Source: CAVZVW01 sp963778845
Lineage (GTDB): Bacteria; Actinomycetota; Actinomycetes; Actinomycetales; Kineosporiaceae
Length of the DNA: 64,000 nt
Direction of reading: 5' to 3'
NCBI GenBank assembly: GCA_963778845.1
Contig: CAVZVW010000001.1
Location: 434,001-498,000, forward strand
Shown here: positions 8,145-16,342 of the stretch, one piece after another
Numbering within the stretch: the stretch's first letter is position 1
Layout: each line of letters starts with the position of its first letter
Program-made: the position numbers and the translations under genes
Notes under the pieces: model-generated
What the model was told of the DNA's origin: nothing
Database searches by the model: none
Seen by the model: the letters and a program-made list of their open reading frames with translations, nothing else

Positions 8145-8340
8145 GACGCCTACGAGGTGAGCTGTCGGGTTCGGGTGGGAGATCGGTCACCCGGCCCGCA
8201 TCCGCGCCTTGGTGGGTGCTGATGCAGGCTTCACCCCAAGGAGCGCTCGCGACGTGGGTCGAGGGCGCCCCGAAGGTGGTTCCCCCGCCTCTGCCATGCG
8301 GTGGTGGGCCGAACCAGAGGCGGTGGCAGAGCTCGGCGTC
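8145..8340 (-). ncRNA. c-di-AMP riboswitch (ydaO/yuaA type)
   Basis: On the minus strand the conserved blocks of this riboswitch appear in order: GGGGGAACCACC near 8285, GGGGTGAAGCC near 8233, CACCCGAACCCGACAGC near 8170 and AGCTCACCTCGTAGGCG near 8155. The outer stem P1 is formed by 8335-8340 with 8145-8150. The aptamer ends about 15 bases before the NlpC/P60 start, so ligand binding could affect both termination and ribosome access. In actinobacteria c-di-AMP binding represses cell-wall hydrolase genes. The family call rests on motif recognition, not on a covariance search. Confidence 0.87.
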
Positions 8341-8349
8341 CACCCCTGG

Positions 8350-8375
8350 CGCTCCCCCGGAGGGGTGGGGGAGCG
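8350..8375. other. Nine-bp hairpin just upstream of the riboswitch
   Basis: Positions 8350-8358 pair perfectly with 8367-8375 around an eight-base loop. It is ten bases 5' of the aptamer and would be in the leader if transcription starts near 8400 or beyond. It may be a separate leader stem or part of the promoter region. Confidence 0.5.
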
Positions 8376-8405
8376 AGGGCGAACGTACCTGATCGTCCAG
8401 CCGAT

Positions 8406-8422
8406 GTCACACCTTCATCACG
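8406..8422 (-). promoter_or_regulatory. GTGA-N7-GTGA direct repeat upstream of the riboswitch
   Basis: On the minus strand GTGA occurs twice 11 bp apart, and a further GTGAC lies at about 8471. The spacing matches the repeat set at 2242-2269. MtrA-type control of NlpC/P60 genes is known in actinobacteria; the assignment here is inference. Confidence 0.35.
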
Positions 8423-8549
8423 GTCGTGTCGGGCCCGGTCGGGCCCACCGTGCGGGCGGCGCGAGGGTCACGAACGTGCAGGTCAGAGACTTATCGATGC
8501 CTTAACAAGACCTTGAACATCGCGCCGGCGGCACGGCGACGTCCCTCGC

Positions 8550-9277
8550 TCAGCGCGCCTCGGGCGCTGCGACGAAGACGTGGGACGCCGCGTTCGCGTC
8601 GACGTCCACGTGGCGGTCCCCGAGATCGAGCCGGAAGCCGGACCCCTGCCTGGTCGCCTCGACCCGGGCGCCGGGTCGCACGCCGGCGTGCGCGAAGGAG
8701 TGCATGAGCTCGGGCCGGGTCTGGAGGGTCTCGCCGAGTCGACGCACCACGAGGGTCTCCCGTTCGGCGACAGTCTCCCCCGCCGGCCGGTCGGCCTGGC
8801 CCATGGCCTCGGCGAGGTTGCGCAGACGCGTCGCCGCCCTCGGCGGCGCTCGGGGAGCCGCCCAGCTCGCCCAGACCCGGGGATGGGGTTGCCGTAGGGA
8901 GACTCCAGAGCGTCAGGGATCAGCTCCAGCAGCTTGCGCTCGACCCGCTCGCTGATCACGTGCTCCCACCGGCAGGCCTCGTCGTGGACGTACTCCCACT
9001 CCAGCCCGATCACGTCGACCAGCAGCCGCTCCGCGAGCCGGTGCTTGCGCATCACGCTGGTCGCCCGGGCGCGCCCCGTGTCGCTGAGCTGAAGTCGCCT
9101 GTCGGGGGTGACGCGCACCAGGCCGTCCCGCTCCATGCGCGCGATCGTCTGGGAGACCGTGGGGCCGGAGTGGCCGAACCGCTCCGCGATCCGTGCGCGC
9201 AACGGGACGATGCCTTCCTCCTCGAGCTCGAAGATGGTCCGCAGGTACATCTCCGTCGTGTCGATGAGATCCGTCAC
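8550..9277 (-). pseudogene. ideR: IdeR/DtxR-type metal-dependent repressor, frame broken twice
   Basis: The N-terminal 145 residues match IdeR/DtxR closely: winged helix (DTTEMYLRTIFELEEEG, GPTVSQTIARMERDGL), then the dimerisation and metal-ligand helix (MRKHRLAERLLVDVIGL, EACRWEHVISE) and SPYGNPIPG. Near 8875 the frame shifts by one base into GLGELGGSPSAAEGGDAS, and near 8830 by one more into LRNLAEAMGQ and a normal C-terminal FeoA/SH3-like domain ending VFVAAPEAR. Both changes fit single extra bases. All expected segments are present with no other damage, so sequencing error is at least as likely as true decay. The GTG start has GGAGG upstream. Confidence 0.8.
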
Positions 9278-9364
9278 GGTGCTGGGCCTCCACTCCTCGC
9301 GACCGGATCGCTGCCGATCGCCTCCAGCCCCATTGTCGGCACTCGGCGGTGGGCGCGCGACCAC

Positions 9365-9406
9365 GCAGCCGAGCGGGGCGCAGCCGAGCGGGGCGCAGCC
9401 GAGCCG
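9365..9406. repeat. 15-bp tandem repeat upstream of the IdeR-type gene
   Basis: GCAGCCGAGCGGGGC occurs at 9365 and 9380 and partially at 9395. It lies in the divergent interval between the IdeR-type regulator and the nitroreductase, outside any supported gene. Confidence 0.75.
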
Positions 9407-9473
9407 GAGGAGGGGGACCAGCCTCGAGGCACCCGGCCTCCTCAGCTGTGTCCCACGCCACCACGACCTCTGG

Positions 9474-9500
9474 ATGAATGCTCAACTATTGAGAGTTCAT
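9474..9500. promoter_or_regulatory. 27-bp dyad operator before the nitroreductase gene
   Basis: Nested inverted repeats ATGAA/TTCAT (9474-9478, 9496-9500) and CTCAA/TTGAG (9481-9485, 9489-9493) share one centre at 9487. The stretch is strikingly AT-rich for this genome and lies 34 bases before the nitroreductase start. The symmetry is typical of a MarR- or TetR-type dimer site; no such regulator gene is adjacent, so the protein is unknown. Confidence 0.6.
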
Positions 9501-9533
9501 CAAAATACCGCAGTCGACCCGAGGGGACCCTTC

Positions 9534-10165
9534 GTGACCATCACCGAGACGCATCTGGTGCAGGATGCCTCCGCCACCCTCGCCCTGGACCAGGGCGCCC
9601 AACACCTCCTCTTCCGGGATGCCCGAACCGCGAACACCTTCACCGACGAGCCTGTGGCCGACGAGCAGGTCCGCGCGATCTACGACCTGGTCAAGTGGGC
9701 CCCCACCAGCATGAACACCCAACCCCTGCGAGTCACCCTCGTGCGCTCCGACCAGGCCCGCGAGCGCCTCGTCCGGCACATGTCGCCGGGCAACCAAGCC
9801 AAGACCGCCGCGGCGCCGCTGGTCGCCGTCCTCAGCGCTGACCGCGCCTTCCACGAGCACCTCCCCACCCAGTTCCCGCACTTCCCGGGCGCGAAGGACG
9901 TGTTCGCCGACACATCCGTGCGCGAGGCAACGGCCTCGTTCAACGCCGCGCTGCAGGTGGGCTACTTCATCGTCGGGGTGCGAGCCGCCGGCCTGGCCGC
10001 GGGCCCGATGACCGGCATGGACGCCGGCGCCGTCGAGGCGCGAGCTGTTCCCGGCCGGGGACCAGCGAGTGCTGGCCGTCGTCAACATCGGCCGCCCCGG
10101 GCCGGACGCGTGGTTCGCCCGTGGCCCGCGCCTGGCCTACGAAGCAGGTCGTCACGACGATCTGA
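9534..10165 (+). pseudogene. Nitroreductase family (RutE/HadB-like), frame broken twice
   Basis: A flavin-dependent nitroreductase related to malonic semialdehyde reductase. The FMN-binding start is clear (FRDARTANTFTDEPV, WAPTSMNTQP) and the middle includes ALQVGYFIVGVRAAGLAAGPMTGMD. Near 10034 the frame moves by one base to RELFPAGDQRVLAVVNIGRP, and near 10144 by one more, giving the expected end VVTTI and stop at 10165. Both fit one-base insertions. The GTG start has GAGGGG upstream. Recent inactivation or sequence error cannot be told apart from the sequence. Confidence 0.78.
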
Positions 10166-10177
10166 GCGTATTCGGCG

Positions 10178-10206
10178 TTGCCGCGACCGCCCGTGCCGTC
10201 GTAGGT
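10178..10206 (+). promoter_or_regulatory. Putative promoter of the 12-codon ORF
   Basis: A TTGCCG box near 10179 and a TAGGTT box at 10201-10206, spaced by about 16-17 bases, lie upstream of the strong ribosome binding site at 10221. This matches a vegetative actinobacterial promoter and would give a short leader. Confidence 0.4.
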
Positions 10207-10239
10207 TCGGCGTACACGGGAAAGGAGGTGGTCCGACCA

Positions 10240-10278
10240 GTGAGTGAACATCGGACGCGTGAGGTGGCTGTCCGCTAG
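10240..10278 (+). CDS. Twelve-residue peptide ORF with near-ideal ribosome binding site
   Basis: GTG at 10240 opens a 12-codon frame, MSEHRTREVAVR, ending in TAG. It is preceded at 10221-10230 by AAAGGAGGTG, an almost complete complement of the 16S rRNA 3' end and the strongest such site in the window. The peptide is highly charged and has no membrane segment. Structured sequence follows for about 280 bases before the TPR gene. It could be a leader peptide, or the ribosome binding site itself could be the functional element. I know no assigned function. Confidence 0.5.
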   Translation: MSEHRTREVAVR

Positions 10279-10555
10279 CCGCTGTCCCACCGGACGGACT
10301 GTCCTACCAAGGACTCCCACCGGTCGCGAGGCGACCGGCGAGAACTAGGCAGTCACCGCAGCCCGCGGGTGCCGCGCCTCGTCCAGCGCGGCGCACCTTC
10401 GACCACGGAGGTGACCCCGCGGGCTGTTGCCTGCCCGGGCAGCTGCGGGCGACCTCGCCGCGGCGTCTTGCCATGTGGGTGGGTTGCCCCGCATCAGGCG
10501 CCTTGCCCGATATCGCGGGACTTGCCCGCAGCGGGCGGACCGGAACGCAGGCATC
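10279..10555 (+). other. Structured region between the 12-codon ORF and the TPR gene
   Basis: No gene is supported. A perfect eight-bp hairpin with loop GAG lies at 10320-10338, and an 11-bp inverted repeat (CAGCCCGCGGG at 10359 with CCCGCGGGCTG at 10416-10426) spans about 45 bases. This could be an attenuator or the body of a small RNA. Confidence 0.4.
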
Positions 10556-12385
10556 ATGGGGCCGGTGAGCGACCATGGCCTCGATGACGGAGTGGGCCGC
10601 ATGATGCCCGCGCCGTCCCCGAGCCTCGACGAGGTCATGGCCGGCTTCGAGGCCAGCGTCGTCAGCGGTGTGGCCGCCGAGCGCGCACACACCCTGCGCA
10701 CCTGGCAGGCGATCCGAGAGCCGGCGATCGCGACCTCGACCGGCAGCGATGTGGACGCCCTTCGTGCCATAGCCCGGTTGGACGCCGCGCTGGCGCTCGA
10801 CGTGCTGCGCGCCGGCAGCGGCAGCACGGCAGAGCTCGACGCCGCCGTGGCCTGCTCGGACCTGCTGCACGCCACCGGCCTGCCCGCCGAGGCCTTCCTG
10901 CACGAGCAGCAGTGCCTTCGCCAGGGCGTCGCCGCGAGCGCCGACGGCCCGCGGATCGGCGATCGCACGCTCCAGCTGGCCGCCGCTGTCGCCGCCACCG
11001 GAGACGTTGCCAGCGCCGGGGTCGCCTGGTGGAACGCCACCGCCACGTTGCTCCAGACCCGGCCGCGCGTCCCGGAGACGCAGGCCCACGCCGCCGCCGA
11101 GGCGGGCCTGGCCGCGTTCGCCCAGGCAGACCTGGCTCACCTGACCGCCTACCAGCGCGCAGCGTGGGCCATGCTGCTGCGTCACCAGGCCCTCGCCGGG
11201 GCTCCGGCCGACCGCCTCCCAGTTCTGGAGGACGCTCTCGGCGCCCTGCTGCCGGGGACTCGCTGCGGCGAGCGTGCCCTCCTGCAGCACGATCTCGCCC
11301 ACGCACTTGCGCAGGCAGGCCGGCTCGAGCACGCGCTGCTGCTCCTGGAGTCCGCCACCGCGCAGGCGAGCGCCGCCGGCGACCTCGGGCTCGCCGCGGA
11401 GTCGTGGGGTGCCTTGGGGCAGGCACGGGCGGCAGTGGGGGACGTCGAGGCGGCCGTCGAGGCGTTCGACATGGCGGCCGATCTCTTTGACCAGATGCGC
11501 GAGCCGGTCTGGGCTGCGAGGGCTCGCTGCGACTACGTTCAGGCGCTGCGGTTGGCCGGCCACGCCGAGCAGGCCCTCCAATGCGCCGAGCAGGCCCTCA
11601 CCGGTCTGGAGACCTCCATCCATGACACCGGGCTGGCGCCGAGCCAGCCGCATGCGGACCTGGCCGTGCACACCGCCGGAGCGCTGGCGCATGCGGCCGC
11701 ACTCGCCGCCGCCGAGATCGGTGACCCCAGGAGGGCGGCCGCGCTCGCCACGCGCAGCGCGTCATGGCACCGCGCCAACGACGACCCGGTGGGCGAGGCC
11801 GGCGCTCTGCTGCTCGTAGGCGAGAGCGAGCCGGACGGCGTCGACGCCCTCGCGGCCCTGTCGCGCGCCTGCGCGCTGTTCAACGCCGCGGGTGAATGGC
11901 GGGGAGCCGCCGCCGGGCAGCGGGCAGCGGCGATGGCAGCGCTGCGCGCCGACGGCCTCGGCGCGGCGAGGGCTGTTCTCGCCCAGGCCAGCGCGGCCCT
12001 GGACGCTGTGCAGCCGGAGGACCCCGCCCAGGCTCGCGAGCTGCGCTGGGAGCGCCTCTGTCTGGTCGACCAGGGCGCACGCGTGCTGGCCACCGCCGAC
12101 CGCTTCGGAGAGGCGCTGCAGATCCTCACAGGTCTCGACCATGACTATCGCGAGATGGGCGAGGACCTGGCGGCGCGCGACGTCGTCGACCTCAGAGCGC
12201 GCCTGCTCGACGCGCTCGGCCGGCCTGACGAGGCAGTCGGGCCGTTGCGGGAGGCCGCGGAGGATGCCCTCGCCGGCGGGCACCGTACGCAGGCCCGATA
12301 CCTCGGGGAGCGCCTGGTCACCCTTCTCGAGGAGCTGGGACGGGTGGGTGAGGCCCGGGCCGCACAGGAGCGCTTCGGCGTGTGA
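10556..12385 (+). CDS. Large tetratricopeptide-repeat protein
   Basis: About 609 residues made almost wholly of Ala-rich helical hairpins of TPR type: repeated Gly-Ala patterns such as SWGALGQARAAVGDVEAAVEAFDMA and AGHAEQALQCAEQALTGLE. There is no signal peptide, membrane segment or DNA-binding or kinase domain, so it should be a cytoplasmic scaffold. The start is ambiguous: ATG at 10556, GTG at 10565 and the ATG pair near 10601 are all possible, and the frame is open further upstream. The only clue to partner is the structured leader upstream. Function unknown. Confidence 0.8.
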   Translation: MGPVSDHGLDDGVGRMMPAPSPSLDEVMAGFEASVVSGVAAERAHTLRTWQAIREPAIATSTGSDVDALRAIARLDAALALDVLRAGSGSTAELDAAVACSDLLHATGLPAEAFLHEQQCLRQGVAASADGPRIGDRTLQLAAAVAATGDVASAGVAWWNATATLLQTRPRVPETQAHAAAEAGLAAFAQADLAHLTAYQRAAWAMLLRHQALAGAPADRLPVLEDALGALLPGTRCGERALLQHDLAHALAQAGRLEHALLLLESATAQASAAGDLGLAAESWGALGQARAAVGDVEAAVEAFDMAADLFDQMREPVWAARARCDYVQALRLAGHAEQALQCAEQALTGLETSIHDTGLAPSQPHADLAVHTAGALAHAAALAAAEIGDPRRAAALATRSASWHRANDDPVGEAGALLLVGESEPDGVDALAALSRACALFNAAGEWRGAAAGQRAAAMAALRADGLGAARAVLAQASAALDAVQPEDPAQARELRWERLCLVDQGARVLATADRFGEALQILTGLDHDYREMGEDLAARDVVDLRARLLDALGRPDEAVGPLREAAEDALAGGHRTQARYLGERLVTLLEELGRVGEARAAQERFGV

Positions 12386-12465
12386 CTGCCGGCGGCCTCT
12401 GGCACAAGTGCCGCGCACCCTCGGTCGGGCCGCGCGGTCACCAGACACGCCCTAGCCTTCGACGC

Positions 12466-12939
12466 ATGCCTGCCCTGCCCGACCACCTGAGCATCGGCGA
12501 GCTGTCCCAGCGTTGCGGCGTGGCGCCGTCCGCGCTGCGGTTCTACGAGGCGCAGGGGCTGATCGACGCCGAACGTACCCCGAGCGGGCAGCGCCGCTAC
12601 GCTCGCGCGACCATCCGCAGGGTGGCCTTCGTGCGGGCGGCCCAGCGCGTGGGCCTGGACCTGGCCGAGATCCGGGACGCCCTGGACGCGCTGCCCTCGG
12701 GGCGCACCCCGACGAAGGCCGACTGGGCGCGGCTGTCGCGTGGGTGGCGCGCCCGGCTCGACGGCCGCATCGAGGCCCTCGTGAGACTGCGGGACAGTCT
12801 CGACGGCTGCATCGGGTGCGGTTGCCTGAGCCTGCGGTCATGCGCGCTGAGCAACCCCGATGACATGGCAGCCGCCGGCGGGTCCGGGCCGCGCTACCTG
12901 CTCGGTGACGAGCCCCCGCACCGGTGGGCCGGCGCCTGA
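12466..12939 (+). CDS. soxR: Redox-sensitive transcriptional activator SoxR
   Basis: A 157-residue MerR-family regulator. The N-terminal winged helix (SIGELSQRCGVAPSALRFYE) is followed by the dimerisation helix and the [2Fe-2S] cluster motif C-x2-C-x-C-x5-C, here CIGCGCLSLRSC near residues 113-124. Actinobacterial SoxR senses redox-active compounds rather than superoxide as such. TAGCCT lies eight bases before the ATG, fitting a leaderless transcript. No SoxR target is obvious nearby; the convergent MFS gene is a candidate only by proximity. Confidence 0.94.
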   Translation: MPALPDHLSIGELSQRCGVAPSALRFYEAQGLIDAERTPSGQRRYARATIRRVAFVRAAQRVGLDLAEIRDALDALPSGRTPTKADWARLSRGWRARLDGRIEALVRLRDSLDGCIGCGCLSLRSCALSNPDDMAAAGGSGPRYLLGDEPPHRWAGA

Positions 12940-12979
12940 GCACACACCGAGCCGCCGGCCGGTGCGTTCGCCTGGCGCG

Positions 12980-13056
12980 GTGGCACACCACGCCAGAACC
13001 CTTTGGTGCGGTGGCACATCACGCCAAACAGTTTGGCGCAGTGGCACGCCGCGCCA
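12980..13056. repeat. Dispersed palindromic repeat, copy A
   Basis: Three units of about 30 bp begin GTGGCAC at 12980, 13011 and 13041. The junction of the second and third contains the 17-bp perfect palindrome CGCCAAACAGTTTGGCG. A related two-unit copy in the same orientation is at 33094-33138. It lies between the convergent soxR and MFS genes, as REP-like or terminator-associated elements do. Confidence 0.75.
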
Positions 13057-13090
13057 GGGAGGTCGGCCGACCCGGGGGCGCCCTGGCTGC

Positions 13091-14416
13091 CTACGGCTGC
13101 GGGTTGCGTGCGTCGTAACGCGCGAAACGTGGTTGCGCCCTGGCCAGTGCGCCAACGCAGAGAACGCTGGCAGTGCCACCGAGGACGGCGGCCGCGGCGA
13201 TGCCGAGGACGTCGCCGCTCGTCCCTGCGACGACGTCGCCGAGGCGGGGACCACCGGCCACCACCACGATGAAGACGCCCTGCAGACGCCCGCGCAACGC
13301 ATCCGGGGTGGCCGTCTGCAGGATCGTGGTCCGGAAGACGGCGCTGACGGTGTCCGCAGCGCCCGCGAGCACAAGGCAGGCCGCTGCGGGCCACACCCAC
13401 ATCGACACCTGGGCACCCGGGCTTGCCTGAGCCGGCTGCGCTGCTGCGCCTGACGCGCCGCTCGACGATGCCAGCAGGACGGCACCGAACCCGACGATGG
13501 CCACGCCCCAGCCGGCCACGCACCACAGCACGGCCAGACCCTGGCGGTGCACGTGGCCCAGGGGTCCGGAGACCAGACCCGCCAGGACGGCGCCTACCGC
13601 GACCGCGGAGCCGAGCCCGCCCGCGGTCGCCGCGCCGCCCCCGAGCACGACCGCCCCGACCGCCGGGAACAGCGCGCGCGGCTGGGCGAACACCATCGCG
13701 GCGAGGTCCACGAGGAACGTCATCCTGATCGTGGGCCGGGTGCCGACGAAGCGCAGGCCCTCGACCACCGAGGCCAGCCCAGCCCGGGTGCGTGCGCCCT
13801 CGGGCGGCATGGCCGGCAGCCTCCAGAGAGCCCACAACGCCGCGAGGAACGTCACCACGTCGACCGAGTAGGCCGCACCGAAGCCGTAGCCGCTCACGAG
13901 GACCCCGGCCAGGATCGGTCCCACCGCCATCCCGATCGTGTACGACAGAGTGGTCATGGCGTTCGCGGCGGGCAGCAGGTCGGCCCGCAGCAGGCGCGGC
14001 ACGATCGCCTGACGGGCCGGGTTGTTCACGGCGTATGCGGCGGACTGGACGGCCACGAGGACATACAGCAGCGCCACTGACCGCAGTCCCAGCCATGCTT
14101 GGGCGGCTGTGACCACCGAGACGGCCCACAGGCACCCCGACGCCGTCAGGGCGACCGTGCGCCTGTCGTGTGCGTCGACGACGGACCCGCCGTACAGGCC
14201 CAGCGCGACCAGGGGGACCAGCCCGAACAACCCCAGGAGCCCCACAGCGAGGCTCGAGTGCGTGAGGTCGTAGACCTGCAACCCGATCGCGACGAGGGCC
14301 AGCTGCTGCCCCAGGTTCCCCAGGGAGAGCCCCAGCCACAGGCGACGGTAGGCAGGGCTCTCGCGCAGGGGCGTCGGGTCGGCGAGCAGCCGGCGCCGTG
14401 GGCGCACGCCGCTCAC
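13091..14416 (-). CDS. MFS transporter, EntS-like (MFS_3 type)
   Basis: A 441-residue transporter with about 12 membrane segments. The N-terminal half has the family's GNLGQQLALVAIGLQVYDLT and the loop NNPARQAIVPRLL between segments, typical of the EntS/bacilysin-exporter branch of drug and siderophore exporters. The GTG start is 14 bases after the pdxH stop, so it is probably the second gene of a pdxH operon. Substrate unknown. Confidence 0.88.
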   Translation of the reverse strand: MSGVRPRRRLLADPTPLRESPAYRRLWLGLSLGNLGQQLALVAIGLQVYDLTHSSLAVGLLGLFGLVPLVALGLYGGSVVDAHDRRTVALTASGCLWAVSVVTAAQAWLGLRSVALLYVLVAVQSAAYAVNNPARQAIVPRLLRADLLPAANAMTTLSYTIGMAVGPILAGVLVSGYGFGAAYSVDVVTFLAALWALWRLPAMPPEGARTRAGLASVVEGLRFVGTRPTIRMTFLVDLAAMVFAQPRALFPAVGAVVLGGGAATAGGLGSAVAVGAVLAGLVSGPLGHVHRQGLAVLWCVAGWGVAIVGFGAVLLASSSGASGAAAQPAQASPGAQVSMWVWPAAACLVLAGAADTVSAVFRTTILQTATPDALRGRLQGVFIVVVAGGPRLGDVVAGTSGDVLGIAAAAVLGGTASVLCVGALARAQPRFARYDARNPQP

Positions 14417-14429
14417 GAGCCGAGCGGGT

Positions 14430-15146
14430 TCACGGCTGACGGCGCTCGACGCGCCAGGAGGCCGCGTCGTCCAGCATCCGGCTACCACCGGCGACGGCGA
14501 CGTACACCAGGCGGTCGTGCAGCCGCGACGGACGCCCCTGCCAGAACTCGACCTCGGCCGGCCGCAGCACGAACCCGCCCCAGTGCGGTGGCAGCGGCAC
14601 GTCGTCGTCCCTCCCGTGGTCGGGGTGGCTCTCGGCGAGCTGCGCCCAGCGCCGTTCGAGGACGGACCGCTCGGCGAGCGGCTGCGACTGCCGGCTCGCC
14701 CACGCCCCGATCCGTGACCCCCACGGGCGGCTGGCGAAGTAGGCGGCGGACTCCTGTGGCGAGGCACGCTCGACGTCGCCCCGCACACACACCTGACGTT
14801 GCAGGGCGAGCCAGGCGAAGGCGAGTGCTGCGCGCGGGTTCGTGGTCAGCTCAGTGCCCTTGCGGGAGGAGTAGCCGGTGTAGAAGACGAACCCTCGCGC
14901 GTCGGCCTGCTTGAGCAGGACCGTTCGCACGGACGGCGCGCCCTGGGCATCGGCGGTGGCCAACGCCATCGCGTTCGGCTCGACGAGACCGGCCTCCACG
15001 GCGTCAGCGAACCAGGCCTGGAACTGCGCTAGCGGGGTCGCCGCGAGGTCGCCCTCGTCGAGGAAGCCGACCGTGTAGGGCACGCGCAAGCCGGCCAGCT
15101 CGGCGGCGCCGGAGCCCGGACCGAGACCCGGAGTCGGGGTGCTCAC
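14430..15146 (-). CDS. pdxH: Pyridoxamine 5'-phosphate oxidase
   Basis: A 238-residue FMN-dependent oxidase that turns pyridoxamine or pyridoxine 5'-phosphate into PLP. FMN- and substrate-binding stretches are all visible: PNAMALATAD, RTVLLKQAD, FVFYTGYSSRKGTELTTNP, SRPWGSRIGAWASRQS, the PLP-site FVLRPAEVEFWQGR-x2-RLHDR and the terminal WRVERRQP. It is followed by an MFS gene and is divergent from citrate synthase and serC, the latter a PLP enzyme, which may explain the neighbourhood. Confidence 0.95.
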   Translation of the reverse strand: MSTPTPGLGPGSGAAELAGLRVPYTVGFLDEGDLAATPLAQFQAWFADAVEAGLVEPNAMALATADAQGAPSVRTVLLKQADARGFVFYTGYSSRKGTELTTNPRAALAFAWLALQRQVCVRGDVERASPQESAAYFASRPWGSRIGAWASRQSQPLAERSVLERRWAQLAESHPDHGRDDDVPLPPHWGGFVLRPAEVEFWQGRPSRLHDRLVYVAVAGGSRMLDDAASWRVERRQP

Positions 15147-15232
15147 CGTGCCAGTGTGGCGGGCGCTTTCGGCCCCAGGGGGCTCGGGGGGACAGAATGC
15201 CAGGGCAACGCCCCCTCGCTGAAGGAGCCACC

Positions 15233-16342
15233 ATGTCTGACTTCGTCCCCGGTCTCGAAGGCGTCATCGCCTTCGAGACCGAGATCGCCGAGCCGGACAA
15301 GGAGGGTGGGGCCCTGCGGTACCGCGGCGTCGACATCACCGACCTCGTGGGGCGGGTCTCCTTCGGGCACGTGTGGGGACTCCTGGTCGACGACGCCCTC
15401 GACCCCGGCCTTCCCCCGGCAGAGCCGTTCCCGCTCCCGGTGCACACCGGTGACGTCCGTGTCGACGTCCAGTCCGCCCTGGCCCAGCTCGCCCCGATCT
15501 GGGGGTTCCGGCCGCTGTTCGACATCGACGCCGCCCAGGCCCGGGAGGACCTCGCCCGCGCCTCGGTGATGGCCCTGTCGTTCGTGGCACAGTCAGCTCG
15601 GGGGCAGAACCGGCCGATGGTCCCCCAGCGCGAGGTCGACCGCGGCCGTACGATCGCCGACCGGTTCATGATCCGATGGCACGGAGACCCCGACCCACGG
15701 CACGTCGAGGCGGTCGACGCCTACTGGGTCTCCGCCGCCGAGCACGGCATGAACGCCTCGACGTTCACCGCGCGCGTGATCGCGTCGACCGGGGCGGACG
15801 TCGCCGCTTGCCTCTCGGGCGCCGTCGGCGCCATGAGCGGCCCCTTGCACGGGGGCGCACCCTCTCGGGTGCTGCACATGATCGAGGGTGTCGAGCGCAC
15901 CGGCGACGCCGACGCCTACGTACGCGACCTGCTCGACAAGGGCGAACGGTTGATGGGCTTCGGCCACCGGGTCTACCGCGCCGAGGACCCCCGCGCGCGG
16001 GTGCTGCGAGCCACGGCCCAGCGGTTGGGCGCGCCGAGGTTCGAGGTGGGTCGGGCGCTGGAGGACGCCGCGCTCGAGCAGCTGCATGCGCGGCGTCCCG
16101 ACCGGGTGCTCGCTACCAACGTCGAGTTCTGGGCGGCTGTCGTCCTGGACTTCGCGGGCGTGCCGGCGAGCATGTTCACCCCGATGTTCACCTGTGCGCG
16201 CACGGCGGGGTGGGCGGCGCACATCCTCGAGCAGAAGGCGACGGGCAGGCTCGTACGACCGTCCGCGCGCTACGTGGGGCACCCGCCGCGCCGTCCGGAG
16301 GACGTGTCGGGTTGGGACTCGGAGGAGGCAGGGCAGCCGTGA
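15233..16342 (+). CDS. citA: Citrate synthase 2 (CitA type)
   Basis: A 369-residue citrate synthase of the short actinobacterial class that condenses oxaloacetate with acetyl-CoA. The histidines lie in EHGMNASTFTARV (about residue 180), GPLHGGAPS (207) and GFGHRVYRAEDPRA (245). The CoA-binding tail carries TGRLVRPSARYVG. The ATG at 15233 has AAGGAG six bases upstream; an earlier in-frame ATG lacks one. First gene of a coupled operon with serC and an MFS transporter. Confidence 0.94.
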   Translation: MSDFVPGLEGVIAFETEIAEPDKEGGALRYRGVDITDLVGRVSFGHVWGLLVDDALDPGLPPAEPFPLPVHTGDVRVDVQSALAQLAPIWGFRPLFDIDAAQAREDLARASVMALSFVAQSARGQNRPMVPQREVDRGRTIADRFMIRWHGDPDPRHVEAVDAYWVSAAEHGMNASTFTARVIASTGADVAACLSGAVGAMSGPLHGGAPSRVLHMIEGVERTGDADAYVRDLLDKGERLMGFGHRVYRAEDPRARVLRATAQRLGAPRFEVGRALEDAALEQLHARRPDRVLATNVEFWAAVVLDFAGVPASMFTPMFTCARTAGWAAHILEQKATGRLVRPSARYVGHPPRRPEDVSGWDSEEAGQP

